A stretch of 64,000 nt of DNA from positions 26,001 to 90,000 of the forward strand of contig NC_033558.1 in NCBI RefSeq assembly GCF_001680005.1, written 5' to 3'. The notes beneath the pieces are model-generated. The model was not told where the DNA came from. It searched no databases and saw nothing but the letters and a program-made list of their open reading frames with translations. The position numbers were made by a program, and so were the translations under genes. The stretch comes from Plasmodium coatneyi. Taxonomy: Eukaryota; Apicomplexa; Aconoidasida; Haemosporida; Plasmodiidae. Below, piece after piece: positions 23,353 through 34,825 of this stretch (the stretch's first letter is position 1; each line of letters starts with the position of its first letter).

Positions 23353-24309
23353 TTACGCTTGTGATGCTGGTTGTTCAGGTACTTCCGCTCTTCTATCCCA
23401 CTCTGCTTTAACTATACTTAAAAACCATATAAAATCATGGTTAGCCCAATAGAGGAATTCATCTGAAATATACTCCTTCGTTTCCAAGGGATAGTTATCA
23501 TCTTCAATAACTTCGTTCAAACTACCAGCTAGGAATTGTAAATATCTGTACCATCTTTGATTCCACATTTGGCATTTCCATTCCCCATCTATAATATTAT
23601 TTCGTTCTGTGAAATCAATGTAATCCTCTACCATATTTATAAATGTGTCATTCCATGTATTGGTTATTTTATGAATTAGTTCATCCAACTGTTCCTGATA
23701 CTGTTCTTGCTGTTCCTGTATAACTTGAACGCTTAATGGGCTGCTTAACCCAGAAACGTTGGTCATACTATCCATCATGTCAGTATGGACTTCACCCTGT
23801 AAGCCTGCATATTCTTGGAATATATTTGAATTATTTGATCTTAAAATTCTTTCTAATCGTCCGACGCTTTTAGCGGCGTATACATTTTTACCACGGTTCG
23901 AGTACTCAGCAGGATTTCTACAAGGGAAAAAGATCATACCGTATTTAAGAAATTTAAAAGCATTCACACCTATGTTCGGGAAGCATGGGTTTAAAACAGA
24001 AACCAGCAGCTGCGCAAATCGCAAATGCTACTTACACATGTATATGAATATGTATATTTGTACAATTTCTTATATATATTTTTATGCACATATATATATA
24101 TATATACATATACACATATATACGAACGCGTGTACACAAATATATGTGTAACACAAATGCATAACAAAAAAGTTTGCTTGTAAATTTTACTTCATATCCT
24201 GTGGGGCACGGGATTGCCAAAACACTAAAGTCACAGCGATAACTCTAAATAAAACAGATAACACATTTGCTTTCATATTTCTGGAGTTTGACTTATTACT
24301 ACTGTCCAT
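23353..24309 (-). CDS. PHIST-domain exported protein (PHIST gene 1)
   Basis: Two exons on the minus strand: 24309-24191 and 23917-23353, joined in phase 2 (codon AA/A), giving 227 residues. Exon 1 has a short Ser/Asn-rich start then a hydrophobic stretch (VLSVLFRVIAVTLVFW, about residues 16-31), a recessed signal as expected for exported Plasmodium proteins. Exon 2 begins with a basic region containing GRLERILRS, which resembles an export motif (R-x-L) without an acidic fifth residue. The C-terminal ~110 residues match the PHIST/RAD helical domain: spaced Trp and aromatic residues in MWNQRWYRYLQFLAG, the EFLYWANHDFIWFLSIVKAEW helix. PHIST proteins remodel the infected red cell. Splice sites are GTAAAA and CTTGTAG. 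No ATG in the long exon is needed once the first exon is used. Confidence 0.85.
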
Positions 24310-25368
24310 TTTGAATGTTAAAATATGTTCCTCTTCTTTAATTAAAAACTAAATTGACGAATAGCCTGATTCTCTTGTACGATTATTCAAGACAAAATAT
24401 TAGCTTCCTAATAGTATATAGTTATATATAAATTTAAATTATGAAATAACTATACACTTCAATTATATTTTCATGCTAAAGGTCATATGAAAAATACAAA
24501 CTCAGAAAAAAAAAAAATACTATAAATTAAATACTTCTCTATATAAATTTTAAGACTGAAATGTTATTCTGATTTGAAAATTTTAAAATGAAGACTTTCT
24601 CCAAATTTTTAAAATTCTAATAAAAACTTAAATCCCTTTCGTCAAGTGAGTTTTCCTTAACTATTGGAAATTCATGGATTAAGCCCTAAACTAAATATTT
24701 CAGTTAAAATAATTAATTTTATATCATAAAATAATGACAATAAATACCTAATATGTTTATCCCATTTATAATATTTTATTCTTTTATAACATTTTATTTC
24801 TTTACAATATTCTATTCTTTCACAATATTTTATTTATTATGAACGTTTCCTTTTTTTTTATACGTTTTATTTTCTTATAGCATTTTATATTATTTATAAT
24901 ATTTCATTTTTTAACATACATTTTCATTCTTCAGTCGTTTAATCGTTTATTATTTTAAGCTCTTTTTTTTTTTGAACTTGAATTAATATTTTATTTTTAA
25001 CGTATATTTAAATGCGAAACAGTAAATAGTCGGTGCTACGTGCTTTTATTCGCGTACACACGTATGAAGCAGTTTTATCTATTTAGTTATTTTTATGCAT
25101 ATAATTTTTTAACTCCAATTTATGCTGTCGTTTAGCGAGCCCTGTTTCATATGACATGTTAAAATTAGTCCAATATTGGGAAAATTCAGAACTATTCCTC
25201 TTATATGCATCTAATATCTAAAATCGTAGGCAGTAACTATTCTTCCCAGTGAATATAAAATTTATTTTAATAAATCTAATCTGCTTAGCGTATTCTCATT
25301 CTTCATATTTTTAACATTTATAAAATGAAAGTTATTTCATAATTCATTGCCACAGCTCGCGTATTTAA

Positions 25369-26163
25369 TTATGAAGCAGCGCCTGCTTTGTTCATTGCAT
25401 AACTATTTTTAAATCCTTTGTTCCTTGCCATCGCTGTTATTTTTTTATTTGCTCTAACTTCTATTATATGTGAACGTTCGACTAGACCTGTATTATGTGT
25501 TAATACGTAAATACATAACATATTCAGTACATTTCGAGTATATATTCGTAAAAACAAAAGAAGGAAAAACCTAATAATAGTAGTTATAATTCCAAAAATG
25601 TATTGCACCTCTTACAAACGTTATCTTGCGTTGCTTTCAGTTCGAATAAATTCAAAGAAATATACGTAAATATATGGCAAAAAAGAAGAAAACGTAAAAG
25701 GTTTTCCATAAAATATGGGTTAAAATCTTCGACCTTTTTTTTTTTTTTTTATTTAAGAAAACATAAATAAGGACACGACACACAGCATTATTATTGCATC
25801 TTCAGATGCACTTTTTAATTTAATATATGAATGTGTTATGTAAGAAAAAAAAAAAAATAATGATAATACATTTTGCATTTAATAAATTCATTTGTTAAAC
25901 ATTTCTATACCATCGCTACGAATGCCGAAGTGAAATTAATTCTAATGCTGACTCAGAAATATGTTAAAGTTTAAAAAAAAAAATTCAAACTCATCATATT
26001 ATTATATTTTATTTTCATAGGGTTTAAAAAAAAGTCGCTTCCCCTTAAAATGTGTAGTGATCACAGAAAAACATACCCTTCTTTTATTTCACATTTTTTT
26101 ACCCCCTATGCTTAATTCTACGATGGCATCGCAAGGTCTAATTCTCGGCATCTCCTTTTTCAT
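25369..26163 (-). CDS. Possible small two-exon gene of unknown function
   Basis: Not a recognised family. Exon 1 at 26163-26103 starts with ATG and encodes MKKEMPRIRPCDAIVELSIG, ending in phase 1 at a GTAAAA donor. Exon 2 at 25487-25369 starts after TAATACAG in the matching phase and encodes a basic stretch (IEVRANKKITAMARNKG) ending MNKAGAAS and TAA. Joined, this gives 59 residues; further exons in the 615-base gap are possible. The codon composition is far less AT-rich than its surroundings, and the phases fit, which are the only arguments for coding. No signal peptide or membrane segment is visible. It could equally be a decayed gene. Confidence 0.3.
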
Positions 26164-26304
26164 ATTCTGATTATTATTATCATTAAAATAATGGGTTGTA
26201 AAGTATGCCCATAAGGTTAATGGCTATGCTTCACATTAATCTTTTCGCGTTAAATATTTCTATCAAAAAATAATTCCATACACTGTGGACAAGAAATTTT
26301 TTGC

Positions 26305-26393
26305 ATGAACGTTGAAAATAACGAGGAAGATTTGTTTTCTCAACCCATTATTACTTTAAATATCATTTGTTGTGACTCTTATTTGATGAGAAG
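26305..26393 (+). other. Possible orphan first exon
   Basis: ATG followed by 29 codons plus two bases, then a good GTAAGAA donor. It encodes an acidic start (MNVENNEEDLFSQ) followed by a mixed hydrophobic stretch ending DSYLMR. No downstream exon in the required phase could be assigned with confidence; a segment starting at 27265 after TCTTTTAG fits the phase but ends quickly. It lies divergent from the possible gene at 26163. Confidence 0.2.
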
Positions 26394-28840
26394 GTAAGAA
26401 GCATATGTTTTTATTCTTGCCCTAATGAATGATTATGTTTTAATTAATTACCATTCCAATAAGTCCAATGTGATAGCAAATATTACAAGAACATACTGTA
26501 TAAATGAAAGCGCTATTAATATAAAATAATTTTCTCTTTTTTATTTGACAAATATGTTCTTCTTTCGACATTTCATTGCTTATAAAAAGTTATGAATCAA
26601 CTATCGTGCGCGCCACCATTTCTCTCTTATGCATTCCCTTAACGACGTTTTAAAAAAAATTTTTATATATTATTTTATTAATTGGTTTAAATGGAATGAC
26701 ACCTGTTGGATTCCCTTTTACCAGAATTGTAATTATTCTATTTTCGGAAGTATCCCATTTATTTCCTTTCAAAATGTGCATTTCTGCATATATTGTGAAA
26801 TGCAAAAATGTGTAGTGGCTATCTACACAAAATTAACATTACGAAATTGTCTAATCCGTTTTGAGACAATTAGGAACACTTGTCTGAATCTCCACCCACT
26901 TTACAGACAAATAATTTTTTATATTCTGTTGCTGAATGCAAATTAGGGACGGTCCACAAGTAATATTTACTTATTAAGCATACCATCGCGTGATGATATA
27001 GTACCCCGTACTGTTGTAAGTAGTTTTTTTTTTTTTTTTTCTTTTATTCAATGTGTGCCTTTTTTATTTGTAATTCTAAAAAACTGCGTGGGAGCAAATC
27101 ACTTTAAATTATGTCTTTCCAAATATTGCAACCCTTTTAACGGATGATATTTGAAACTTATAAAACGTGTTTCCAAACTTGATAACATTTCAGAACAGTG
27201 ATTCATTATGCATTAGCAATGTAGACATATGCAATAATACTCGCACTCTTTCGCGATGACTATTCTTTTAGGATTAGTCTCTTTTGTGTTGTCCCGCATT
27301 TTTACTCCCCTGCACCAGTTAAACGCGTCTCGTACATTAATTAAAGGCACAGTATATAATAAAATTAACAGTAAGCGTAATCTATTTTTAATAGAAGGTA
27401 ACGATTATGCCAATACAACGTATAATCAAAATGGACGTATACGAATTAAGAGGGGAATTGCCTAACATTTTGAGGAACGCATATTTTTTCCTTCTCACAT
27501 TTTTTTCGTTTTAATTTTAGCGTATGTATGCGGCATCATTTTGCATAACATATTAGTAAATTTATACTTCATTAATGTCACAACTTTTTTCGTTAAATAT
27601 ATATAGATATGCATACTACACGCATAACGTAGTTTTCCTTTCCGCGCGACAAAACATTCTATATGTTCTAAAAATATTTTTACGGAAATCAGAGTTCTTT
27701 TAAACTATAATTTTTTTTTTTAGCGTTCTAAATGCATCATGAACATTGCATATTACATATAGGGTGTGATATATATATATTTCTTTTTTTTTCCACTTAA
27801 CCATTTTCTTGTAAATTTTAGAGGGGATTTTCTATGAGCACTCGTCGTACAGCTAAATCAGCTGAGGAAAAGAACCCGGCGGGTTCGCCCACCACTTAAT
27901 TTACACCCATCATTTAATTATTAAAATTTTAGCGGAAGCGATACTGGTTATTTATATTTAAAAATATTCAAGATCTATGTACTAGAATGATGCTATTAAA
28001 TTATTTAAAAAAGTGTAAAATTTATTTTCCCTTACTCTATATGTAAAGGTGCAAAATAAACATATGCAAGCTACATTTAGTCCTATAAAAAAGTGTACGA
28101 ATTTTAGCATCCCCTAAGATCCAGCAAATTAACTTTACAAACTTTTAAAAATAATCTACATTCTTAGTTGGTATAACTTGTTTTCTCAGTAATAATTTAA
28201 GAAATTACACTAAATTGGGGATAACCTTTTTTTTTTTTTTCAGGAATTGTGTATTATTTAAAATGTGCTTACAAGCACGCAAGTTATAACAGATCTTAGA
28301 TAATTAGAAGAAAAACAATTGTCACTTCGAAACTGGTAAAGGCATTTTATAAAACTGAAAATTTCCTAATATTTATTTATGTACAGAAAAAAATGTAAGC
28401 AAATAATTGCTTCTATTCTAGTTTATTTATAGCTGATTCTCTATTTACCCATTTATGTGTAATAATTTATGCGCCCCTTTAATGTTAAAAAGTAATTTTT
28501 TTTTATACACATACCCTTTATTAAGGGGGGAATAATAAAAAAAACCTGAATGGCTCAACGAATATTAACAATTTCTGAACTTATATTTATTATCTGCTTA
28601 GGATCTACTTAAAAATTGTTCCTATAATTAGTAACATTTTTTCACAATTAAAAATATATAATAGTAATTTAATTAAAGCATTGTAAGAATATTTTCTTCC
28701 TAAATTGTTAAAAAACATAATTTTATGGAAAAGAAAAAAATTATCAATTGAATTAATGTGATGGCAATAATCCATTCGAACTTTTAAATCTCCCTTAATA
28801 ATGCTTTGTATCATTCACACTATTATAAATTTTATTCAGC

Positions 28841-30079
28841 ATGCCAGAACACACTAGCAAATTTTCAGTTTTCTCAAAAATTGTCACGTCCTCCCTTTTA
28901 GTACTTGTATGAAAAAATTACAACTGAACAGAATATATATTACACTTTGACATTTGATGTTTGCTTAATTCGCGCACACCCGTTGGGGAGCTAATATATT
29001 TCTATATATATTTGTTTCCTCGTTGCATAACCCCTTATTCCCTTTGTTGCTCTGTACTACATATATATTATATGAAAATGTGTATGCCATAAACTGGTGA
29101 ACATTTTTCTTTTCCTTTTTAGTCATATACTTTTGTTGAATCATGGGATAGCGTACCATGCCAAGAAAATGCCGTCAGAACCAGCAGATTGTTAACAGGC
29201 CATACCCTAATAGGAAACGTACAAGGAACTCAATACCCATATTTAAAAAATAAACTCATTGAGTTGTTGGACGAAGAAAATGATGCTTCTGGAAAAAGCT
29301 TAAACTACATAGTACACGATGGGGTGTGCAGAAATACTTTTAGCAACCCAATCCATGAGGACAATTCCCAACAAAGAAGCTACCGCAATTTAGATGCATC
29401 CTTTGATCATATTAGAAGAACCAATGAAATGAAAAGAAGACTACAAAAAGAATCAAAAGGAACTAATGATTCCTTAGACATCGACTGTTTCCATGATGAC
29501 GAAGAGTCTTCACGCACACCATCATCTATGGCATTGGAAAGGTATGATAAATCCAGATGTTCTCGCAAATATTTAACGTCTGCATTAAAAAAAAGAACAT
29601 CAAGTGGATCCATACAATTCGACTACAAACCTGAAGAAAACTTCGAAACTCTTAAAAAAATGGTTATGAAAGTTTCTGGAGCAGAAAACCCATTTGAGCG
29701 TGGATTCATTGGAGCTTTACAAAAATTCGATAAAAAATTCGAAATCGAATTATTACGTTCAGTAAATGACAAAGCTCTTTCCGACTATGATGAGTGCAGA
29801 TATAAAACCGCAATAGGAAAATACAAACACTTTATGAAAAAATTTAGAGTGTTCTTACCACCAACTATGAACATGGCTATTTTAATGTTAATGTTGGTAT
29901 TTCAATCATTATTTATCCCGGGAATCTTTACATTTTTGTCATTCACATTCTTTTCAATGATGTCTTACTATGGATATAAATTTGCAAAAATTAACAAAAT
30001 GAAGAGACATTACAGAAACTTTGTGAAAACGGGAAGATTCAGAAAACCAATTGAATACCAAAAGAATTATTATTCTTAG
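28841..30079 (+). CDS. Two-exon exported protein, fam-d-like
   Basis: Exon 1 at 28841-28906 encodes MPEHTSKFSVFSKIVTSSLL plus two residues, a recessed hydrophobic signal, and ends at GTATGA. Exon 2 at 29123-30079 follows TTTTTAG in phase 0, giving 340 residues. About 20 residues into exon 2 lies TSRLLTGHTL, an export-type RxL motif lacking the acidic fifth residue. The middle is charged and Ser-rich, followed by a conserved-looking block (ENPFERGFIGALQKFDKKFE) and two hydrophobic segments near the C-terminus (NMAILMLMLVFQSLFI and FTFLSFTFFSMM) with a basic end. This layout matches the exported families of the vivax clade, fam-d being my best guess. It would be sent into the host red cell; role unknown. 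It sits alone inside the AT-rich block. Confidence 0.75.
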
Positions 30080-33000
30080 GGGTTATGCAAAGATTTTTAA
30101 TGTGGATTTTTAAATGCGCAGAAAATTGTGCATAATTTTTTAATTTAAAAATATATACAAAACAAAGCATATTTGATGAAATGAATTTTTTTTTTTTTTT
30201 TTTTTTTTTTTTTGTAATTATAAAAAATATGATTAACAATATAATTTTATTTTTTTGCTAATGCATAATCGTAAGATATTTACATTACATTTTTTAACTC
30301 TTTATTTGATGAATAGTTAATTAAATGTAATGCCACTACCGACTACTACTACTAATAATAATTATAATATGAAATGAAAAAGAAGTCATATTTTATACAT
30401 ACATGAATAATATTATATCTTTCCTTTTTTTTTTTCTCATATATTTTTTGTTGTGTTTGTGTAATAACTTTTATTTCCTGTGCCTTTTTTTATTAATTAG
30501 TTTATTAATCCGATTCTGCATAATCTTTTTTTATTTTATTATTATTTTTATTTCTTTTATTCATGTAAAAACTGTAAATTATGTGTCTTCAAGGATTATT
30601 AGGGAATGAATAGTTTTAAAAAAAATTATTTGACCGTTTCTGTATGCTCATCGTACACTTATCACCAAAATAAAGTATATTTTACTAACCTAAGTTTTAG
30701 GGTTATTAGTATATGCGGCATTTCTTGTCGGTTATAAAGTACCGCGCAAATTGCCTCACAATTTTTTCGTACAATTTGTAAAAGAAAAACGCGCATTCGG
30801 AATATGCATATTTATATATCCTTTATGCATTCTTAAGGATATTTTCGTCATTGTTTTTTATGGAAGCAGTTCCTTCTAGCCTCCTATGTTTATGAAAAAG
30901 ATAATAGCACATAAAGGGGTCGGTTTAAAAGAAAATATCCCCCTTGCGAATTGCATATTCAGCCAAATGGGTCAGCGGGTATCAATAATTCCGTGCGCTT
31001 TAACTTGAAGCAACTTTTATGTCGAAAATATTCCTCCATACCTTTGCTTCTAAGAAATTATGCGGTTATTGCAAAATTGATATGTCTATTGTCCTTTTAC
31101 TTCATATATACTCTTGGCAATTATGTAACATATGTATGCATGTAAGTGTGTATATGCAAGTATGCACATTTCCTTGCTACATCAATTTGGACCATGAGAA
31201 ATGGGAACATGTTGCTAATGTGACCGTTGTGTATACGACTCTTCATCTGACACGTTTAGTGTCTAATGTGAGAAGGCGTAACAAAACATAATTAATGAAT
31301 GGTAATTTTTTTGCATTCTTTCGACATCTTATATTTCTTCAGAGATGAATATTCTTTCCATATTGTAAGATGCTACGCGACATGACATACTTTTTGTAAT
31401 ATTACTGTTTTATATTTATGATATTATTTTTAGTCCTTAAAGTTTCTCAAATAGACAAGCGCATGGTTCATCGCAACATGAGTATGGTTTTCTACAAAAC
31501 TGTGCATCACATTTCAACAGGGAATAACAATTGTTCCAAAAATTTTTTTTTCTTATATTTGGCAAAATTATTACTTAAACATAGAAATGCACTCCTGTAT
31601 GTACTGCATCAACATAAACTTCAAATTTAATGCCTACACCTTAGATGTGTCCGTGTGGGTTATATACACCAATTTCCGTTTGTGAAACATTATGTTAGAA
31701 GTTTTGCCCTAATTTGGATAATCTAAAGCGTGTAAAATATGCTGTACAATCTTTTTCACCTTTGTTGTTCCGCTTAATAATGTTATGCTAGTTCAGTTAT
31801 TATGTAAGTACATATAGAATACAGCTCGAAAATATAATAAAATTTAACAGGTCATTTTTTTCTTATAAGAATCAACAAGGTGAAGTAATCTGGGTGTCGC
31901 CAGGACATATTATGTACGTATAATTAATTCGACGGGGAACGCAATCTACATTTACTTTTTACCTCTTTTTTACTTAATTTTTCAAGAATATTTCCCTTTT
32001 AGCAGAATATCACCCTTTTTAAAAGAAAAACAAATGAGTAATGCGACATCTTTAATATGTTGCATTTTTGAAGCTGTTCCATTATTATTCACATTAGACA
32101 GATATGGAATCACTCTACATTTGTTTGTTCACCTTTTTCCTTCGAAATGATAAATTTTATTTACTCTTTTGCTTCTTAAACTGTGTCAAGTTCAGACATA
32201 ATTGTGCACTTGTAAAAGTACACGTCTAGTAGCTTTCCTTCTTTGTCAATTTATTCATAGGGCATATAAATTAGCATAACAGAAGTAAACTCTTAACATT
32301 ACATGACACAGTATAGTTATCTCGAAAATTGTGCATGCACATACATATCTCTATTTGACGAATTCTTTCAAACTTTTGATCAGCACATGTGCAAATTACT
32401 TCCTTTTTTATACTTGTATCTCGACTTTGGGCAAATCATAGGAACACACATCCTAATTTTGTCACAATATATCGGAGATTCGTATATATTAGATAACAAC
32501 AAATGTAGCACACTTCTAATAATCACATGTAATTTTATTCATATTTAACTTGCGTTACTAATACAGACGTCACAATAGAAAATTAAAAATTTGTTCTGCT
32601 CTTTTAATCAAATTACTAGATGTGATATAAACCTACAGCATAGCTTATATGTCATATTAATAGAGCATTAACATTATTTGGCTTTATGTTATATAATTAT
32701 GACGAAGCGTCTTCCATTCGAATGTTTCCATCGGCATTAATAAAATAATATATTACTAATCATTTCCGCATTGAACGTTGATGACCTCTTATCATTTCAG
32801 CTAAGTTTTTCTATTTTTTTCCTCTTTTTTTTTTTACTCAAACTTTTTATCTTATTCTTATTATTTTTTTACACCTTCCTCCAGTACAGTTAGATTATAT
32901 AATACACTAAAAACAAATGCACACATTCATTTTAAAAATTCATTCATTCTTGAAATGTAGAAATAAAAAGCTTTCTAAAAAATTATAGCACTATGATCAA

Positions 33001-34414
33001 TGTCTCATCATTTTAGAAAATCAAATAGAAGCTCTCTTAAGTGTATTTCATAGAGAGTAAATTAAAAATTAACCACCTTCACTTTTTTAAACTAACTCTA
33101 ATAATCATCATTCATAAATTTTTATAAAAACAAAAAAAATGTGATCAGTTTATATATTACATTTGTTTTTCATCGTAAGTAATATAACTGTCCGAAAACA
33201 TCAGACCAGCTTCTATTATATATCCCCTTTATCTTGCTATATTCTTTGTATTCGTTACAAATCATCGAGGAAGCAATTAGTTTGTAGAAAAAAGGAAAGC
33301 ACGAAATGTCTGTAGAGCAGTCAAAGGATCAAATATTTCACATCCCCTTGTTCCTCAAATGAATACTTATTTTCACCGATTGAGCAATATATGAACTGTT
33401 ACATACAAGAAAATATATATTTAATGTGTACCTATTTTGAACACTTTACACAAAAGGCCATTTACGTTGTACCCAATGATCAAATGAAAAAAATATTTAT
33501 TATAGGGGGAATCATAGAAACAGTAGAGAAACAAAAATAAAAGAAGTAATTCGAAAAAATGATTATTCCCTAAAACTCAAGAATACACATCTTCTTTTTC
33601 CTTTTATCCAAATTCATACATTTAAACATTTTTCCAGTTTTTACTTTATATATGTCTAAAAACATTATAAAATCTTATGTTGTTGTAAATATTTACATTT
33701 TTTATAAAAAAAAAAATTGTTGATTTCCAATTTTGAAACTATAAAATAATTACGATTATCGAAAGAAGCATTTTTTAAGAACCAGTACAGTTTCTATATA
33801 GTGTAAACATACAATTGACACATTAGAAATTAAAAAAAAAAAAATGTGTTTGTTTTCAAAAATATGTATATACAACGTTGATAAATTATATAATAAAAAC
33901 GTTAATATGTGTATAACAGCTCAATAATCATTGCGCTAAATTGTAAAAATTAATTTTTATTTTATACAAAACATCAGGTGTACATAAAATATTTAACAGA
34001 AAATAAATTCCATTCCTTCATTATCAACTTCTGTTTCTATATCGCGCTTTTTTTTTTTTTACAAAAATATATTCTGTGATTTAATTATAATACAAAAATA
34101 TATAAATAAAAATATTCTTTAAATAAATATAAATAATTTTTTTCTAACTTCAACTTAAAATTTTTTTTTCTTTCCAATTTGGTAGATAAATCTAAATAGC
34201 AGAATTATCTGAAATTCTACTAACATAAAAATCTTTTAATAAATATTATAATATTTACAAAAATTTTATATCCGCTGATTAAATTTAATTCTTTATATCT
34301 GTATTATATCCCAGTACTAAGGCAGAACAATATAGTGTATTACTAAATCGAAGAATAATAGAGCTAACCCCAATTTAAAATTTAAAAATAAAAAATAACC
34401 ATACACTATCAAAA
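30080..34414. other. AT-rich intergenic region
   Basis: No supported gene in 4.3 kb. A poly-T run (30189-30213) follows the exported protein gene. Higher-complexity coding-like stretches occur at 30950-31145 (open after TATTCAG, no clear partner exons) and 31150-31291 (open to a TAA, ending VRRRNKT), and an ATG frame with a GTTAGT donor on the minus strand at about 30804-30700. The rest is poly-A/T and TA-rich. Confidence 0.45.
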
Positions 34415-34825
34415 ATGAAAAACTTATATGCATTTTTACTTTTATTTTGCACCTTAATCGTCAGTTGTTCGGCGTCAGGTTGTGGCGGTTTTTGCAAAGA
34501 TTTCAGAATAGTACGACAAAATTCTTTCTTATATATTCATACATATAAAAACTATTATTCTCCTTCATGATAAATAATAATTTAGAAAGATGTATATATT
34601 TATTCTATGTTTAACTCCTTAATTTTCGTCATATAGTACAATGATGACTTATATGAGAAATACAAAAGGAGGAAGCATGGAAATGTCGGAAACCCGAAGA
34701 GAGGAAGATCAAATGCACCAGATGGCCATAAAAAAAAGAACAAAGAGCCAAAAGGACCGTCCAAAGAAGATGAGGATAATGATCCCACACCCCTAGAATT
34801 AGAAGAAGAAAAAAAAAATGAATGA
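34415..34825 (+). CDS. Small two-exon secreted, highly charged protein
   Basis: Unrecognised family. Exon 1 at 34415-34510 encodes a clear signal peptide (MKNLYAFLLLFCTLIVSCSA) followed by a Gly/Cys segment, then a GTACGA donor. Exon 2 at 34637-34825 follows TCATATAG in phase 0 and encodes 62 residues, almost all charged or polar: a Lys/Arg-rich half (YEKYKRRKHG) and an acidic end (KEDEDNDPTPLELEEE). Total 94 residues. After the stop the same frame stays open for a further ten codons with a Cys-Pro-Cys group before another stop, so a read error in the poly-A tract or a longer ancestral form is possible. The form recalls small secreted Plasmodium proteins; export cannot be shown. Confidence 0.6.

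Larger units (their letters stand above)
24310..28840. other. Very AT-rich region with short coding-like islands
   Basis: No long open frame. Most of it is strongly AT-rich with poly-A/T runs (25735-25752, 25843-25858, 27027-27042, 28228-28242). Embedded are short stretches of higher GC flanked by plausible splice signals: minus 26163-26103 and 25487-25369 (compatible phases), plus 26305-26393 (ATG to a GTAAGA donor), plus 27194-27259 and plus 27822-27899 (acceptor to stop). They may be exons of small intron-rich genes or remnants; see the separate entry and findings. Confidence 0.5.

Noticed and set aside
26305..26393. Resemblance of the orphan exon to the N-terminus of DNA polymerase zeta
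   Set aside because: Only a loose pattern over some 20 residues; no polymerase exons follow, so the idea is not supported.
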